The translations under genes and the position numbers were made by a program. From positions 1 to 64,000 of the forward strand of contig NZ_JADPQF010000003.1 in assembly GCF_015687155.1 (NCBI RefSeq): a stretch of DNA of 64,000 nucleotides, read 5' to 3'. The DNA comes from Aliikangiella sp. G2MR2-5. GTDB taxonomy: Bacteria; Pseudomonadota; Gammaproteobacteria; Enterobacterales; Kangiellaceae. Under the pieces are notes generated by a model. That model did no database searches. It was not told where the DNA came from and saw only the letters and a program-made list of their open reading frames with translations. This document shows, one piece after another, positions 27,366 to 35,754 of this stretch (its first letter is position 1; each line of letters begins with the position of its first letter).

Positions 27366-28049
27366 TTAATCAGAAAGCATCCAATAAGGCATCTGTTCAA
27401 GATAAGTTTTTCCTTTTTGCATATCTGGGATCGCTCTTTGTTTAACGACTTGTTGCAACATTTTATTGGTATTGTATATATCTTCTATTAAATCTGGATA
27501 CCAGGATAGCTGGTCAACAAGCTTTCCTTCTTTAGTGTAGAAAGATTTGTCCTGTGATATGAACGGCAACAAAACGGCTTGTTGCAATTCATTCATGCGG
27601 TTGATTTTTTTTTCGAGTAATTCGAGTTGATATATACCACCAATAATACTTTTCAATAAGCCTTGATCGATTGCCGCGAAGTTTTCACTATGAAAGGCTG
27701 TTCTAACTGCGATTCCATTATATAGATAGTAAAAATCAGTCAATTCAAGTGCGGGTTGCTCACCAGCCTTCAGTCGTTTTACTAATTTCATCGATTCTTC
27801 GAGCTTTTTTCCTTCTGCTTTAAGATGCATGTTAAAGCCCTCAAATTCAAAAATTAAGGATTCATAGTATTTTATGCGAATTTTCTTTTCACGTAGCGCC
27901 TCCTGATAATCAGTAAATAAAAATGCCAGGTAGACACCAAGAAAAACGATGAAAAACTCAAATAGGTATTTTGAAGAAAAACTCGTCCATTTTATGGCTT
28001 TAGCGGAAGATTGGAGGCTAGAATTTTCTTTATGGGAAACGTCATTCAT
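27366..28049 (-). CDS. Membrane-anchored protein of unknown function (DUF6090-like)
   Basis: The frame is open from 28175, but ATG 28049 has AGGA nine bases upstream and fits the family, giving 227 residues. One transmembrane helix (YLFEFFIVFLGVYLAFLF) is followed by DYQEALREKKIRIKYYESL, the pattern of DUF6090-type proteins, and a helical domain with charged residues. No enzyme motif is visible. It lies between the ToxR-like regulator (same strand) and the divergent SIMPL gene. Confidence 0.7.
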   Translation of the reverse strand: MNDVSHKENSSLQSSAKAIKWTSFSSKYLFEFFIVFLGVYLAFLFTDYQEALREKKIRIKYYESLIFEFEGFNMHLKAEGKKLEESMKLVKRLKAGEQPALELTDFYYLYNGIAVRTAFHSENFAAIDQGLLKSIIGGIYQLELLEKKINRMNELQQAVLLPFISQDKSFYTKEGKLVDQLSWYPDLIEDIYNTNKMLQQVVKQRAIPDMQKGKTYLEQMPYWMLSD

Positions 28050-28280
28050 ATCAGTCGTCCTGAACTTTGGTTCTCTGAACAATACCTTAAGGACTGAGAA
28101 GGCAGAGTGCAACCGTTTAATCGATAAGTAGTAAAACAGAGTTTCCAAAATGAGATATTTGTGGCCAATCTCCAACTTGGGAGTATCTGTTTAGACTTAG
28201 TCTGATAACAGGATTGTAATTGGTCTTCGAGATCTTTATATTAATTGGCTCCAAACATTAACTGTCTCGAGGAGCTACTG

Positions 28281-28985
28281 ATGACGGCTCGATCAATTTA
28301 TAGCTTTGTACTATTTTATATATTCATATCTGCCAATTATTCACATGCAAATGCGCTAAATGTGCCACATGTTTCGGTTCAAGGTTTTGCAAAGGATTCG
28401 GTCAAACCGGATCAACTAACCTGGAGACTATCGATCAAAAATGAAGCTCGAGAGTCGCAAGCCGTTGCTATAGCGCACAATAATAGTGTGGCTAATGTTT
28501 TGGCCATACTGAAGAAGCATGGAATAGAAAAAAAGAATATTCAAACTACTCATATGCAGCTTTCGGAAAATAAAAGTTACCGTAATAATCAATGGATTAA
28601 AGAAGGTTACTTTGCTTCCAGTCAGATTAATTTCAAACTGGAAGATCTGGATAAATATAAAATGCTATGGAATGCGCTTGCACTGTTTCCTGAAGTCAGT
28701 ATGAATGGTTTTAGCTATGCACATTCGAAAATGGATGATTTAAAAGCTGATTTGAGAGAAAAGGCACTAATTAATGCAAGAGACAAAGCAAGATTGATGG
28801 CAAAAGCGCTTGATATGAGTATTGGCAAGCCAATAGTGATAGAAGAAGTGGGAGCATCGCCTGTTCCTTTCAGGGCTGAAAGGATGATGAGCGCCGCACC
28901 GCAGATGAAAAGCGATGATAATATATCGCCCGGAACCATCGACTATAGTATGAGTGTTAATGTCGTCTTTTCTTTGCAAGAGTAA
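28281..28985 (+). CDS. Periplasmic SIMPL-domain protein (YggE-like)
   Basis: ATG 28281 is preceded by GAGGAG six bases away and gives a signal peptide (MTARSIYSFVLFYIFISANYSHANA); a TTG at 28245 is a less likely start. The 234-residue product has the SIMPL/DUF541 features: VSVQGFAKDSVKPDQLTW at the N-terminus, KKHGIEKKNIQTTHM in the middle and DLREKALINARDKARLMA near the end. E. coli YggE is linked to protection against oxidative stress; the mechanism is not settled. It converges on the HxlR gene with only 11 bases between stops. Confidence 0.88.
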   Translation: MTARSIYSFVLFYIFISANYSHANALNVPHVSVQGFAKDSVKPDQLTWRLSIKNEARESQAVAIAHNNSVANVLAILKKHGIEKKNIQTTHMQLSENKSYRNNQWIKEGYFASSQINFKLEDLDKYKMLWNALALFPEVSMNGFSYAHSKMDDLKADLREKALINARDKARLMAKALDMSIGKPIVIEEVGASPVPFRAERMMSAAPQMKSDDNISPGTIDYSMSVNVVFSLQE

Positions 28986-28996
28986 TAGTCAAAGGT

Positions 28997-29704
28997 TTAA
29001 GTTTCAACCTGAGAAGTTGGTAATATTTCTTTCGCAGGAGGTATATCGGCAAAGAGACTTGGTTTCAACCAGTCACTCACATTTCGAGTGAGTGATCTGG
29101 GGCCGACTAACACGAGGTTACCTTCACTGATAGCTTTTTTGTAACTAATCTCTCCCATCCATAGCAGGCACATCGTTTTAACACTCACCGTGAAGTAGAC
29201 ATCTACTTCTTTTCCGGGATTATGCGTGCAGACATCAATATCGTTACCACTAATTACAATCCACCAGTTGGGATAGTCTTTAACATCGATAAAATTAAAG
29301 CGAATGACAGTTTCTCTTCCAACTAATTTATCTGTTTGAATACTGCGTTCCAGATAGAGCATTAACAGGCTCAGATCAAAATCATCTTCTGTCATCTGAT
29401 GGCGTAACCAGCGCATTCCCCAAATCCCGATCTGTTCGACAACTGGAAAAAGTTCCTGACATGCTTCTGTTGGAAAATATTCGAATCCCTTTTGTCCCGG
29501 AACCTTCTTTTTGACCAGAAGCCCGTTGTCTTCCAGTTGCTTTAATCGCTTTGTTAGCAGAGTTGGTGACATCTGTGAGAGCGCTTTCTGAAATTCGTTA
29601 AAGCGCGTGGTATTCATCAACAACTCTCGAATAATAAGAAGGGTCCATTTCTCACCAAGTACTTCCATAGCCTTGGCAATAGGACAGAATTGTTTATAAC
29701 TCAC
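28997..29704 (-). CDS. HxlR-family transcriptional regulator with C-terminal SCP2-like domain
   Basis: GTG 29704 is preferred: GGGAGGAG lies five bases before it, and the protein then starts SYKQFCPIAKAMEVLGEKWT as HxlR proteins do. ATG 29740 upstream is in frame. Residues 1-100 form the winged helix (LLIIRELL, FNEFQKAL, MSPTLLTKRLKQLEDNGLLVKK). The remaining 130 residues resemble an SCP2 sterol-carrier-like fold (WWIVISGNDIDVC, DVYFTVSVKTMCLLWMGEIS), a known companion that could bind a hydrophobic effector. The single Cys near the N-terminus (FCPIAKA) matches the redox-sensing Cys of YodB-like members. It is divergent from the flavin reductase/ACAD pair and an operator-like repeat lies between. 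Confidence 0.88.
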   Translation of the reverse strand: MSYKQFCPIAKAMEVLGEKWTLLIIRELLMNTTRFNEFQKALSQMSPTLLTKRLKQLEDNGLLVKKKVPGQKGFEYFPTEACQELFPVVEQIGIWGMRWLRHQMTEDDFDLSLLMLYLERSIQTDKLVGRETVIRFNFIDVKDYPNWWIVISGNDIDVCTHNPGKEVDVYFTVSVKTMCLLWMGEISYKKAISEGNLVLVGPRSLTRNVSDWLKPSLFADIPPAKEILPTSQVET

Positions 29705-29760
29705 TGGCTCCTCCCTGGAGATTAATACAGTAGCGTCCATTTAAGTATACCAAATGCCAG

Positions 29761-29792
29761 AATTAACTACATATTTTGTAGTTAATTACTAC
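29761..29792. promoter_or_regulatory. Probable HxlR operator between divergent genes
   Basis: AATTAACTAC (29761-29770) and GTAGTTAATT (29778-29787) are a perfect 10-bp inverted repeat with a 7-base spacer. A third half-site, ACTAC (29788-29792), makes an overlapping second dyad GTAGT-N5-ACTAC. The core ACTAC/GTAGT resembles the TACTA/TAGTA half-sites known for YodB/HxlR proteins. It sits 57 bases upstream of hxlR and 83 bases upstream of the reductase start, so one protein could control both. Confidence 0.75.
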
Positions 29793-29874
29793 AGTTTGAG
29801 CAGTATAGTCGTGCTTCGCTCTGCTATAGACTAAAAGTCAGGCTCAGGTTTATGCACTAATGCGGAGGATCAAT

Positions 29875-30381
29875 ATGTGTCGTCACCTTTCTTTGCCAGA
29901 AAACAAAATTCGCTACAGAAATACACTTTCACACTTTCCTACCGGTGTTGCTATTGTCACCTGCTGTACACCTGAAGGTGACCCGGTTGGTATGACTATT
30001 AATAGCTTTTGTTCGATCTCATTGACTCCGGCGTTAGTTGGTTGGTGTATCGACAGGAAAGCCAATAGCTACCTGCATTTTGCCAGAGCCAGAGAGTTTT
30101 CTATTACATTTTTGTCAGCAACGCAGGAAGCTATTGCTCAAAGATTTGCTACACGGGGGGCCGATAAATTCCAGGATATTTTCTGTATTCCACATATTCC
30201 GCCGGTAATTCAGGGAGGAACAGCCTGGTTACAGTGTACAACTGATAGAACGTTGCTAGTTGGGGATCATTTAATGATTATTGGCCAGGTTTTCGATTTT
30301 GAACAAAGTAACAGGCGCCCACTGGTATTTTCTGAAGGGAAGTTTAATCAGCTTTCTCATCACTTAAATCAGGCCGCTTAG
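29875..30381 (+). CDS. Flavin reductase of a two-component monooxygenase (HpaC/HsaB family)
   Basis: ATG 29875 follows GGAGG by six bases; the earlier ATG 29860 would contain the ribosome site in its own coding region. The 168-residue product shows the family pattern FPTGVAIVTCCTPEGDPVGMTINSFCSISLTP, split here as FPTGVAIVT and GMTINSFCSISLTPALV, with a flavin-binding barrel and late IGQVFDF. These enzymes reduce FMN or FAD with NAD(P)H and release it to a partner oxygenase. Forty-two bases separate it from the acyl-CoA-dehydrogenase-like gene, the expected partner. Confidence 0.88.
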   Translation: MCRHLSLPENKIRYRNTLSHFPTGVAIVTCCTPEGDPVGMTINSFCSISLTPALVGWCIDRKANSYLHFARAREFSITFLSATQEAIAQRFATRGADKFQDIFCIPHIPPVIQGGTAWLQCTTDRTLLVGDHLMIIGQVFDFEQSNRRPLVFSEGKFNQLSHHLNQAA

Positions 30382-30423
30382 CCGAAGACAATCAATACTT
30401 TGGACTTTTCAAGGAGAAACAAG

Positions 30424-31614
30424 ATGACAAATGCGCAAACACAGGCGACGTCGACTAAAGTCACCTATATGCCTACCAACGCAGACGAGAGTGAAATGCT
30501 AGATTTAATGACAATACTTGATGAAATCGGGCCCGAAATTAAACGTAATGGCGAAGAATCTGACCCTCAGGATAACTTTTCTCTAGCCAATTATGAACTT
30601 CTTAAGACAAACAAAATATTCTCTGCCATGGTGCCCGGAGAGCTAGGAGGAGGCGGATGCGATTACGCTAGCATGTGTCAGTTTTTAACAGGGCTGTCAG
30701 CGTACCATCCTTCGACAGCCCTTTCTCTGTCGATGCATCAACATATTATTGCTGCAAACCGATTTAACTACATCAATGGCAAACCTGGAAAAGTTCTGCT
30801 GGAAAAAGTTGCCGCATCCGAACTGGTGTTAGTGAGCACGGGGGCGGGAGACTGGCTGGCTTCTTGTGGTGAAATGGACAAAGTTGATGGTGGATACCTT
30901 TTTTCTGGCGTCAAACATTTCGCCAGTGGTTCTCCTGGAGGTGATTTGTTAGTCACCTCTGGTCCTTTCAATGATCCTGTCGATGGTTGGCAGGTGCTAC
31001 ATTTTCCGGTTTCTCTGAAAGCAGAAGGAGTTAAAATATTAGATAACTGGCGACCAATGGGAATGAGAGGCACCGGTTCGAATAGTGTAAAGTTAGACAA
31101 AGTTTTTGTTCCTGAAGAAAGTGTAGCCGTCAAAAGGTCGCGTGGAGACTTTCACGCGATGTGGTGTGTTGTTCTACCAGTGGCACTACCATTAATCATG
31201 TCTGTTTATCGGGGGATCGCTATTTCTGCTGCAGAGCGCGCAAGAAGGCGATGTATTGCTAGCAAGGATCCGGTAACACCCTATATCCTCGGGGAAATGG
31301 AGAATGCATTAACCAATAGCGGTATTATAGTTGAAGACATGATTCGCCTGACCAGTGATTTTCAATTTACACCTCACATCGATCTGGTGAATGAAATGGT
31401 TAAGCGTAAAACTCTGGCTGCGGGGGCTTGCAAAGAAACAACAACAAAGGCCGTCGAGGCTTGTGGAGGACCTGGATTTTTAAGAGATTTCAATATTGAG
31501 AGTTTGTTCCGCGATAGCATGGCCTCACACTTTCATCCGATGCAGGAGAAAAGACAGTTGCTATTTTCCGGCTCGCTAGCGATGCAGAAAGAGCCGCCAA
31601 GTCAGGCATTTTAG
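30424..31614 (+). CDS. Acyl-CoA-dehydrogenase-fold protein, likely flavin-dependent monooxygenase component
   Basis: ATG 30424 has AAGGAG eight bases upstream. The 396-residue product has the ACAD fold: N-terminal helices, VSTGAGDW and GEMDKVDGGYLFSGVKHFASGS in the middle beta domain, and GMRGTGSNSVKLDKVFVPEE. At the C-terminus, the region that carries the catalytic Glu in true dehydrogenases (YEGT) reads HFHPMQEKRQLLFSG. Next to a flavin reductase, this favours a group D monooxygenase such as HsaA, DszC or indole-type oxygenases over a beta-oxidation enzyme. The substrate is unknown. A hairpin terminator follows the gene, so the two genes form a compact operon controlled by the divergent HxlR protein. 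Confidence 0.82.
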   Translation: MTNAQTQATSTKVTYMPTNADESEMLDLMTILDEIGPEIKRNGEESDPQDNFSLANYELLKTNKIFSAMVPGELGGGGCDYASMCQFLTGLSAYHPSTALSLSMHQHIIAANRFNYINGKPGKVLLEKVAASELVLVSTGAGDWLASCGEMDKVDGGYLFSGVKHFASGSPGGDLLVTSGPFNDPVDGWQVLHFPVSLKAEGVKILDNWRPMGMRGTGSNSVKLDKVFVPEESVAVKRSRGDFHAMWCVVLPVALPLIMSVYRGIAISAAERARRRCIASKDPVTPYILGEMENALTNSGIIVEDMIRLTSDFQFTPHIDLVNEMVKRKTLAAGACKETTTKAVEACGGPGFLRDFNIESLFRDSMASHFHPMQEKRQLLFSGSLAMQKEPPSQAF

Positions 31615-31634
31615 TTAATTGACGATTGGTTGTT

Positions 31635-31699
31635 GGCAGAGTCAGCTGTCTATGTTCAGTGATTGAATTGGGCGTCCTGCGACTCTGCCTATATTTTTG
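31635..31699 (+). terminator. Long-loop hairpin after the monooxygenase operon
   Basis: GGCAGAGTC (31635-31643) and GACTCTGCC (31681-31689) are perfect complements across 37 bases, followed by TATATTTTTGT. It works as a terminator in form; the loop is unusually long. Confidence 0.6.
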
Positions 31700-32069
31700 T
31701 ATCAGTGTTTTAATCTCATCATTGCAATAAGAATAATTATTTTAAGAATTTTTTCAAAAATTTTTGATGTCGGAAATTTTCCAGTTTTTTATTCACTATT
31801 TTTCCTATTAATGTCGCGTGATTAACAAAAAAATCAAATATAACGCTGTAAAAAAATAAAAATATTACAAATGCGACATATTAGCTCAATCTAATTCATT
31901 CAATTCCGACTTTTCGTTACGTTGAATCAATAAATAAATGGTAATTTTAAACGTTGACCGCACCGGTAAACTAATGGCAGTTTAGCTTTGGCGAAAGGAA
32001 GTGTTGTAGTAACTTAAACGGAAAATTTGGACCAAAATCAATGAAAAAAATTAATTAGAGAAGTAATTT
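31700..32069. other. Very AT-rich upstream region of the S8-PPC protease gene
   Basis: About 370 bases with long A and T runs and no ORF. It probably carries the protease promoter. No clear operator was found. Confidence 0.45.
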
Positions 32070-34430
32070 ATGAAACACTCCAAACGATATGTAATGACAC
32101 TGGTTGCGGGGGCAATATCAGCAGTTGTTACACAAAATTCTGCGATGGCCCAGCAGACATTCGAAGGGTCATTTTCTCAATCACTCAATAACAATGCCAC
32201 AGCAGCACAACACCAATTAGAAGAACGTTTTATTGTAAAGTTTAAGGATTCCTCTGCCGCAGTAACTCAAAACGTTAACGGACACGCTATGCTTAACGCG
32301 GTCAATGCTCGCCGAGTTGTAGAGAATGCAGGAGCGAAAGTCAGACTTGAACTCCCGTTTGCTCGAGCTATGTCGGTTAAGCTTGATGCTAATTCAAAAC
32401 GAAAATTAAAGAATCATCCAGACATTGAATACATGGAGCCTGATTATCCTCGACATTTAATGGCGCAAAATACACCCTGGGGTATTCCAACGGTCCAGGC
32501 GGATCAAGTGAGCGACAGTAATGCAGGTAATATGAAAGTGTGTATTATCGACTCAGGCTACGATATTAATAATCCTGATTTGTCTGGCAATAACCATAAT
32601 GGTACCAATGACTCTGGAACAGGTAACTGGTACACACCAGGTGGCTCTCATGGTACACACGTTGCCGGTACAATTGCGGCGATCAATAACAGTGAAGGTG
32701 TTGTTGGTATTATGCCTAACCAGGCAGTTAATATTCATGTGGTTAAAGTTTTTAACGAAAGTGGCTGGGGCTATTCTTCGAGCCTGACTGCGGCGGTTAA
32801 TACCTGTAAAAACAACGGTGCCAAGGTTGTGAATATGAGTCTGGGTGGTTCCGGTTCATCAACTACCGAAGGCAACGCAATGCAAAGCGCTTATGATAGT
32901 GGCGTTCTGTTAATTGCTGCTGCGGGTAATGATGGTAACTCAACTCACTCTTATCCAGCATCGTACGATGCGGTTGTATCTGTTGCAGCTTTGGATGAAA
33001 CCAATCAGTGGGCGGCTTTTTCACAATATACAAGCCAGGTTGAACTTGCGGCACCAGGTGAAGCAATATTATCAACTGTAGGTGTTGGTGACGGACGCCA
33101 GGGTTATATCACTGCTGGCAGCACTAGCTACGGTGATGACCGAGTCGTTCCGCATAACCGCCTTACAAATAATGGCTCTAGCTGGCAAGCAGCGCCGATT
33201 AATAGTTCAGCAACAGGAACTCTGGCTTCCTGTAGTCTTTCTGGCAGTACGTACTCCTGTGGTAACATGAGCGGAAAAATCTGTATTGCTGAGCGATATG
33301 GTAATCAGGCGAGTGGCAGCTACCCGGAAACTAATCCTGTTAAGGCGTGTAAAACTGCCGGAGCCGTTGCTGCGATTGTTTATTCGAATACAAGTCGTCC
33401 CGGTCTCCAGAATCCATTCTTACTGGATCAAAACAATGAGTTTCCTATTCCATCGGTTTCTGTTAATCGCACAGTTGGTCAAGCTTTGTTAGCCAAAGTT
33501 GGAACTACAGTTACTGTTGAGAATAAAGGTAACACCGATTATTCCTACTACAACGGTACGTCGATGGCGACGCCTCATGTTACTGGCGTGGCGGCTCTTG
33601 TATGGAGTCAACATCCAACTTGTACCGCAGCCCAGATCCGTAATGTCCTGAAAGTGACAGCGCAAGATCTCGATGCTACTGGTCGTGACGATAAGACCGG
33701 TTATGGTTTAGTGCGCTCTAAAGCTGCAGTGGATTATATTACCGCTAACGGCTGTGATGGCAACGGCAATGGCGGCGGTGGCGGCACTCCAACAAATGCG
33801 CTTGAAAATGGCGTAGCCAAAACTGGTTTATCTGCATCAAAAGGCGAGGAGTTACACTACACATTAGAAGTGCCTGCAGGCGCAACTGATTTGACTTTCA
33901 CTATTGCTGGTGGAACTGGTGATGCCGATCTCTATGTTCAATTTGGCTCAAAACCAACCACATCCAGTTATGAGTGTCGTCCTTACAAAACGGGCAACAG
34001 TGAGACTTGTACAATCAGCAATATTCAGGCGGGTACTTACTACGTGATGACCAGAGCTTACTCCAGTTTCAGTGGTGTATCATTAACCGGCAGTTTCACC
34101 GAATCAAGCAGCGGTGGCGGGTCTAATGGCGGCTCAGGTTCTGCCAGCAATCTGTCTGCCAGTAAAGGAACATGGAAGCATTACACCGTAGAAATACCTG
34201 CAGGTATGTCTACGCTGAATGTAAACATTTCTGGCGGTTCAGGTGATGCAGATCTGTATGTTAAGCAAGGTTCACAACCAACTTCTTCAAGTTTTGACTG
34301 TCGACCATACAAAGGTGGCAACAGTGAAAGTTGTAGCTTTAATAATCCGCAGGCTGGAACCTGGCATATCAGCATTTATGCATACTCCAGCTACTCAGGT
34401 GTTAACCTGAATGCAGAGTGGAAGCCTTAA
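32070..34430 (+). CDS. Secreted S8 serine protease with PA insertion and two PPC domains
   Basis: 786 residues. Signal peptide (ends NSAMAQQ), I9 propeptide (about 50-130, ERFIVKFKD to HPDIEYMEPDYP), then the peptidase with Asp161 (CIIDSGYD), His194 (GSHGTHVAG) and Ser498 (NGTSMATPH). A PA domain is inserted between His and Ser (about 350-475). A Gly-rich linker leads to two PPC domains (about 585-680 and 690-786), each with DADLYV and a DCRPYK/ECRPYK motif. PPC domains are usually removed after secretion or bind the substrate. Closely related in layout to vibrio/alteromonad extracellular alkaline proteases and to the shorter S8 protein at 10.7 kb. A strong terminator follows. Confidence 0.95.
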   Translation: MKHSKRYVMTLVAGAISAVVTQNSAMAQQTFEGSFSQSLNNNATAAQHQLEERFIVKFKDSSAAVTQNVNGHAMLNAVNARRVVENAGAKVRLELPFARAMSVKLDANSKRKLKNHPDIEYMEPDYPRHLMAQNTPWGIPTVQADQVSDSNAGNMKVCIIDSGYDINNPDLSGNNHNGTNDSGTGNWYTPGGSHGTHVAGTIAAINNSEGVVGIMPNQAVNIHVVKVFNESGWGYSSSLTAAVNTCKNNGAKVVNMSLGGSGSSTTEGNAMQSAYDSGVLLIAAAGNDGNSTHSYPASYDAVVSVAALDETNQWAAFSQYTSQVELAAPGEAILSTVGVGDGRQGYITAGSTSYGDDRVVPHNRLTNNGSSWQAAPINSSATGTLASCSLSGSTYSCGNMSGKICIAERYGNQASGSYPETNPVKACKTAGAVAAIVYSNTSRPGLQNPFLLDQNNEFPIPSVSVNRTVGQALLAKVGTTVTVENKGNTDYSYYNGTSMATPHVTGVAALVWSQHPTCTAAQIRNVLKVTAQDLDATGRDDKTGYGLVRSKAAVDYITANGCDGNGNGGGGGTPTNALENGVAKTGLSASKGEELHYTLEVPAGATDLTFTIAGGTGDADLYVQFGSKPTTSSYECRPYKTGNSETCTISNIQAGTYYVMTRAYSSFSGVSLTGSFTESSSGGGSNGGSGSASNLSASKGTWKHYTVEIPAGMSTLNVNISGGSGDADLYVKQGSQPTSSSFDCRPYKGGNSESCSFNNPQAGTWHISIYAYSSYSGVNLNAEWKP

Positions 34431-34453
34431 GCTTATACTGATACGAGTACAGG

Positions 34454-34483
34454 AAATAGCCGCTAATTAGCGGCTATTTTTTT
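34454..34483 (+). terminator. Strong rho-independent terminator after the S8-PPC protease
   Basis: AAATAGCCGCT and AGCGGCTATTT form a perfect 11-bp stem around AATT, followed by a T-run. Confidence 0.93.
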
Positions 34484-34587
34484 ATCCAGTTTTCAGGATT
34501 GTTTTTTTAGAGAGTGATTCTTGCAATTTACATTTTTCCTGTAGAAAATCGACTCTATCTATTACCATTTCTACAATTGAATTTATT

Positions 34588-35583
34588 ATGTCCGAAAACT
34601 CAAGATTGGCAGTAACCAATTCTGACAATAGATATCTCGGGATCGCCCTTGGTTCTGGCGCTGCTCGTGGTATTTCACATCTGGGAGTTATTCGTAATCT
34701 GATTCAACACCAGATTGAACCCCGGATAGTGGCAGGCACTTCAATCGGTGCACTTATTGGCGCTTGCTATGCCGCTGGGGAGTTTGATCAAATTGAAGCA
34801 TGGTTTAAGCAGCTCACTCTGAAAAAGCTTCTGGTTTTTCTCGATCCTAAACTCACTTCTCGTGGCGGTCTTGCCGATGGCGCACAATTTGTCCGCTATA
34901 TGAAAGAAACTTTCGGTGACATTCAGTTCGAACAGCTGAACAAAAAGTTGGTGGTTGTCGCAACCGATATGAACAGCGGCAGAGAAGTATGGATAGAGTC
35001 GGGCTCTGTGTGGGAAGCTGTTCGCGCTTCAATGGCTTACCCGGGAATCTTGTCACCGGTTCATCTAGATGGACAGTTCCTCCTTGATGGAGGGCTAGTT
35101 AATCCAGTGCCGGTGATTGCCTGCCGGGCGAAAGGTGCCCGCCGGGTTATTGCAGTTAACCTCAATAGTGAAATGATAACCAATCATCAGCTTGAAGGGG
35201 AAGTATCGAGTGAAAGTGGTGAGCTTATCGAACAGAGTCTTCTCAGTAAAATATCAGGAAAGGTAATCAATACTGTGTCACCCCTTCTTCGTCGAAATGG
35301 CAAGAACGGAAATAGTAAGAACGAAAATAGTAAGAACGAAAATAATAAGAACGGCAACGGTAAGAGTGTTGTGCCATTTAACACTATCGATGTCTTAGCG
35401 GCTTCTATCAATATAATGCAAGACAGGATTACTCGCAGCCGTCTTGCTGGCGAGCCGCCGGATGTTATGTTGATGCCTCGTCTCGGACATATCGGCATGT
35501 TTGAAATTGATCGATTTGAGGAAATCTATAGCGAAGGGATGAGAGTGGTTGATAAGGTCCATTGGGAACACGAGCTTGAATAG
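34588..35583 (+). CDS. Patatin-like phospholipase (RssA-like)
   Basis: 331 residues, no signal peptide. The oxyanion loop is GSGAARG (from residue 22) in place of the classical GGGGxRG; the nucleophile is Ser52 in GTSIGAL and the dyad Asp is Asp167 in DGGLVNPVPV. This matches cytoplasmic patatin-like hydrolases of the RssA group, which cleave acyl esters of phospholipids. Between residues about 236 and 262 a low-complexity insertion rich in Asn, Lys and Gly (NSKNENSKNE...) interrupts the C-terminal helical part; it is encoded by a 15-bp tandem repeat. The weak ribosome site is normal AT-rich sequence. It stands alone between two terminated units. Confidence 0.85.
   Translation: MSENSRLAVTNSDNRYLGIALGSGAARGISHLGVIRNLIQHQIEPRIVAGTSIGALIGACYAAGEFDQIEAWFKQLTLKKLLVFLDPKLTSRGGLADGAQFVRYMKETFGDIQFEQLNKKLVVVATDMNSGREVWIESGSVWEAVRASMAYPGILSPVHLDGQFLLDGGLVNPVPVIACRAKGARRVIAVNLNSEMITNHQLEGEVSSESGELIEQSLLSKISGKVINTVSPLLRRNGKNGNSKNENSKNENNKNGNGKSVVPFNTIDVLAASINIMQDRITRSRLAGEPPDVMLMPRLGHIGMFEIDRFEEIYSEGMRVVDKVHWEHELE
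35299..35369 (+). repeat. 15-bp tandem repeat inside the patatin-like gene
   Basis: About four and a half degenerate copies of AATAGTAAGAACGAA, in frame, encoding NSKNE-type pentapeptides. Unit length is a multiple of three, so copy changes keep the frame. Confidence 0.85.
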
Positions 35584-35754
35584 CTCTACGTAAGAGGCCT
35601 TAATCAATAAAGTTAAATCGTTCACAATTATTTTCTTCTGTTTAATATCTTCTCAAATAACTTGATAGTATCAGATGGCTTCAGGGAAGTTGGAATTTGG
35701 AGCTCTCTGGAATAAATTCTATTCAAAATTATTTCGTTTCTTAAGGAAGATATT

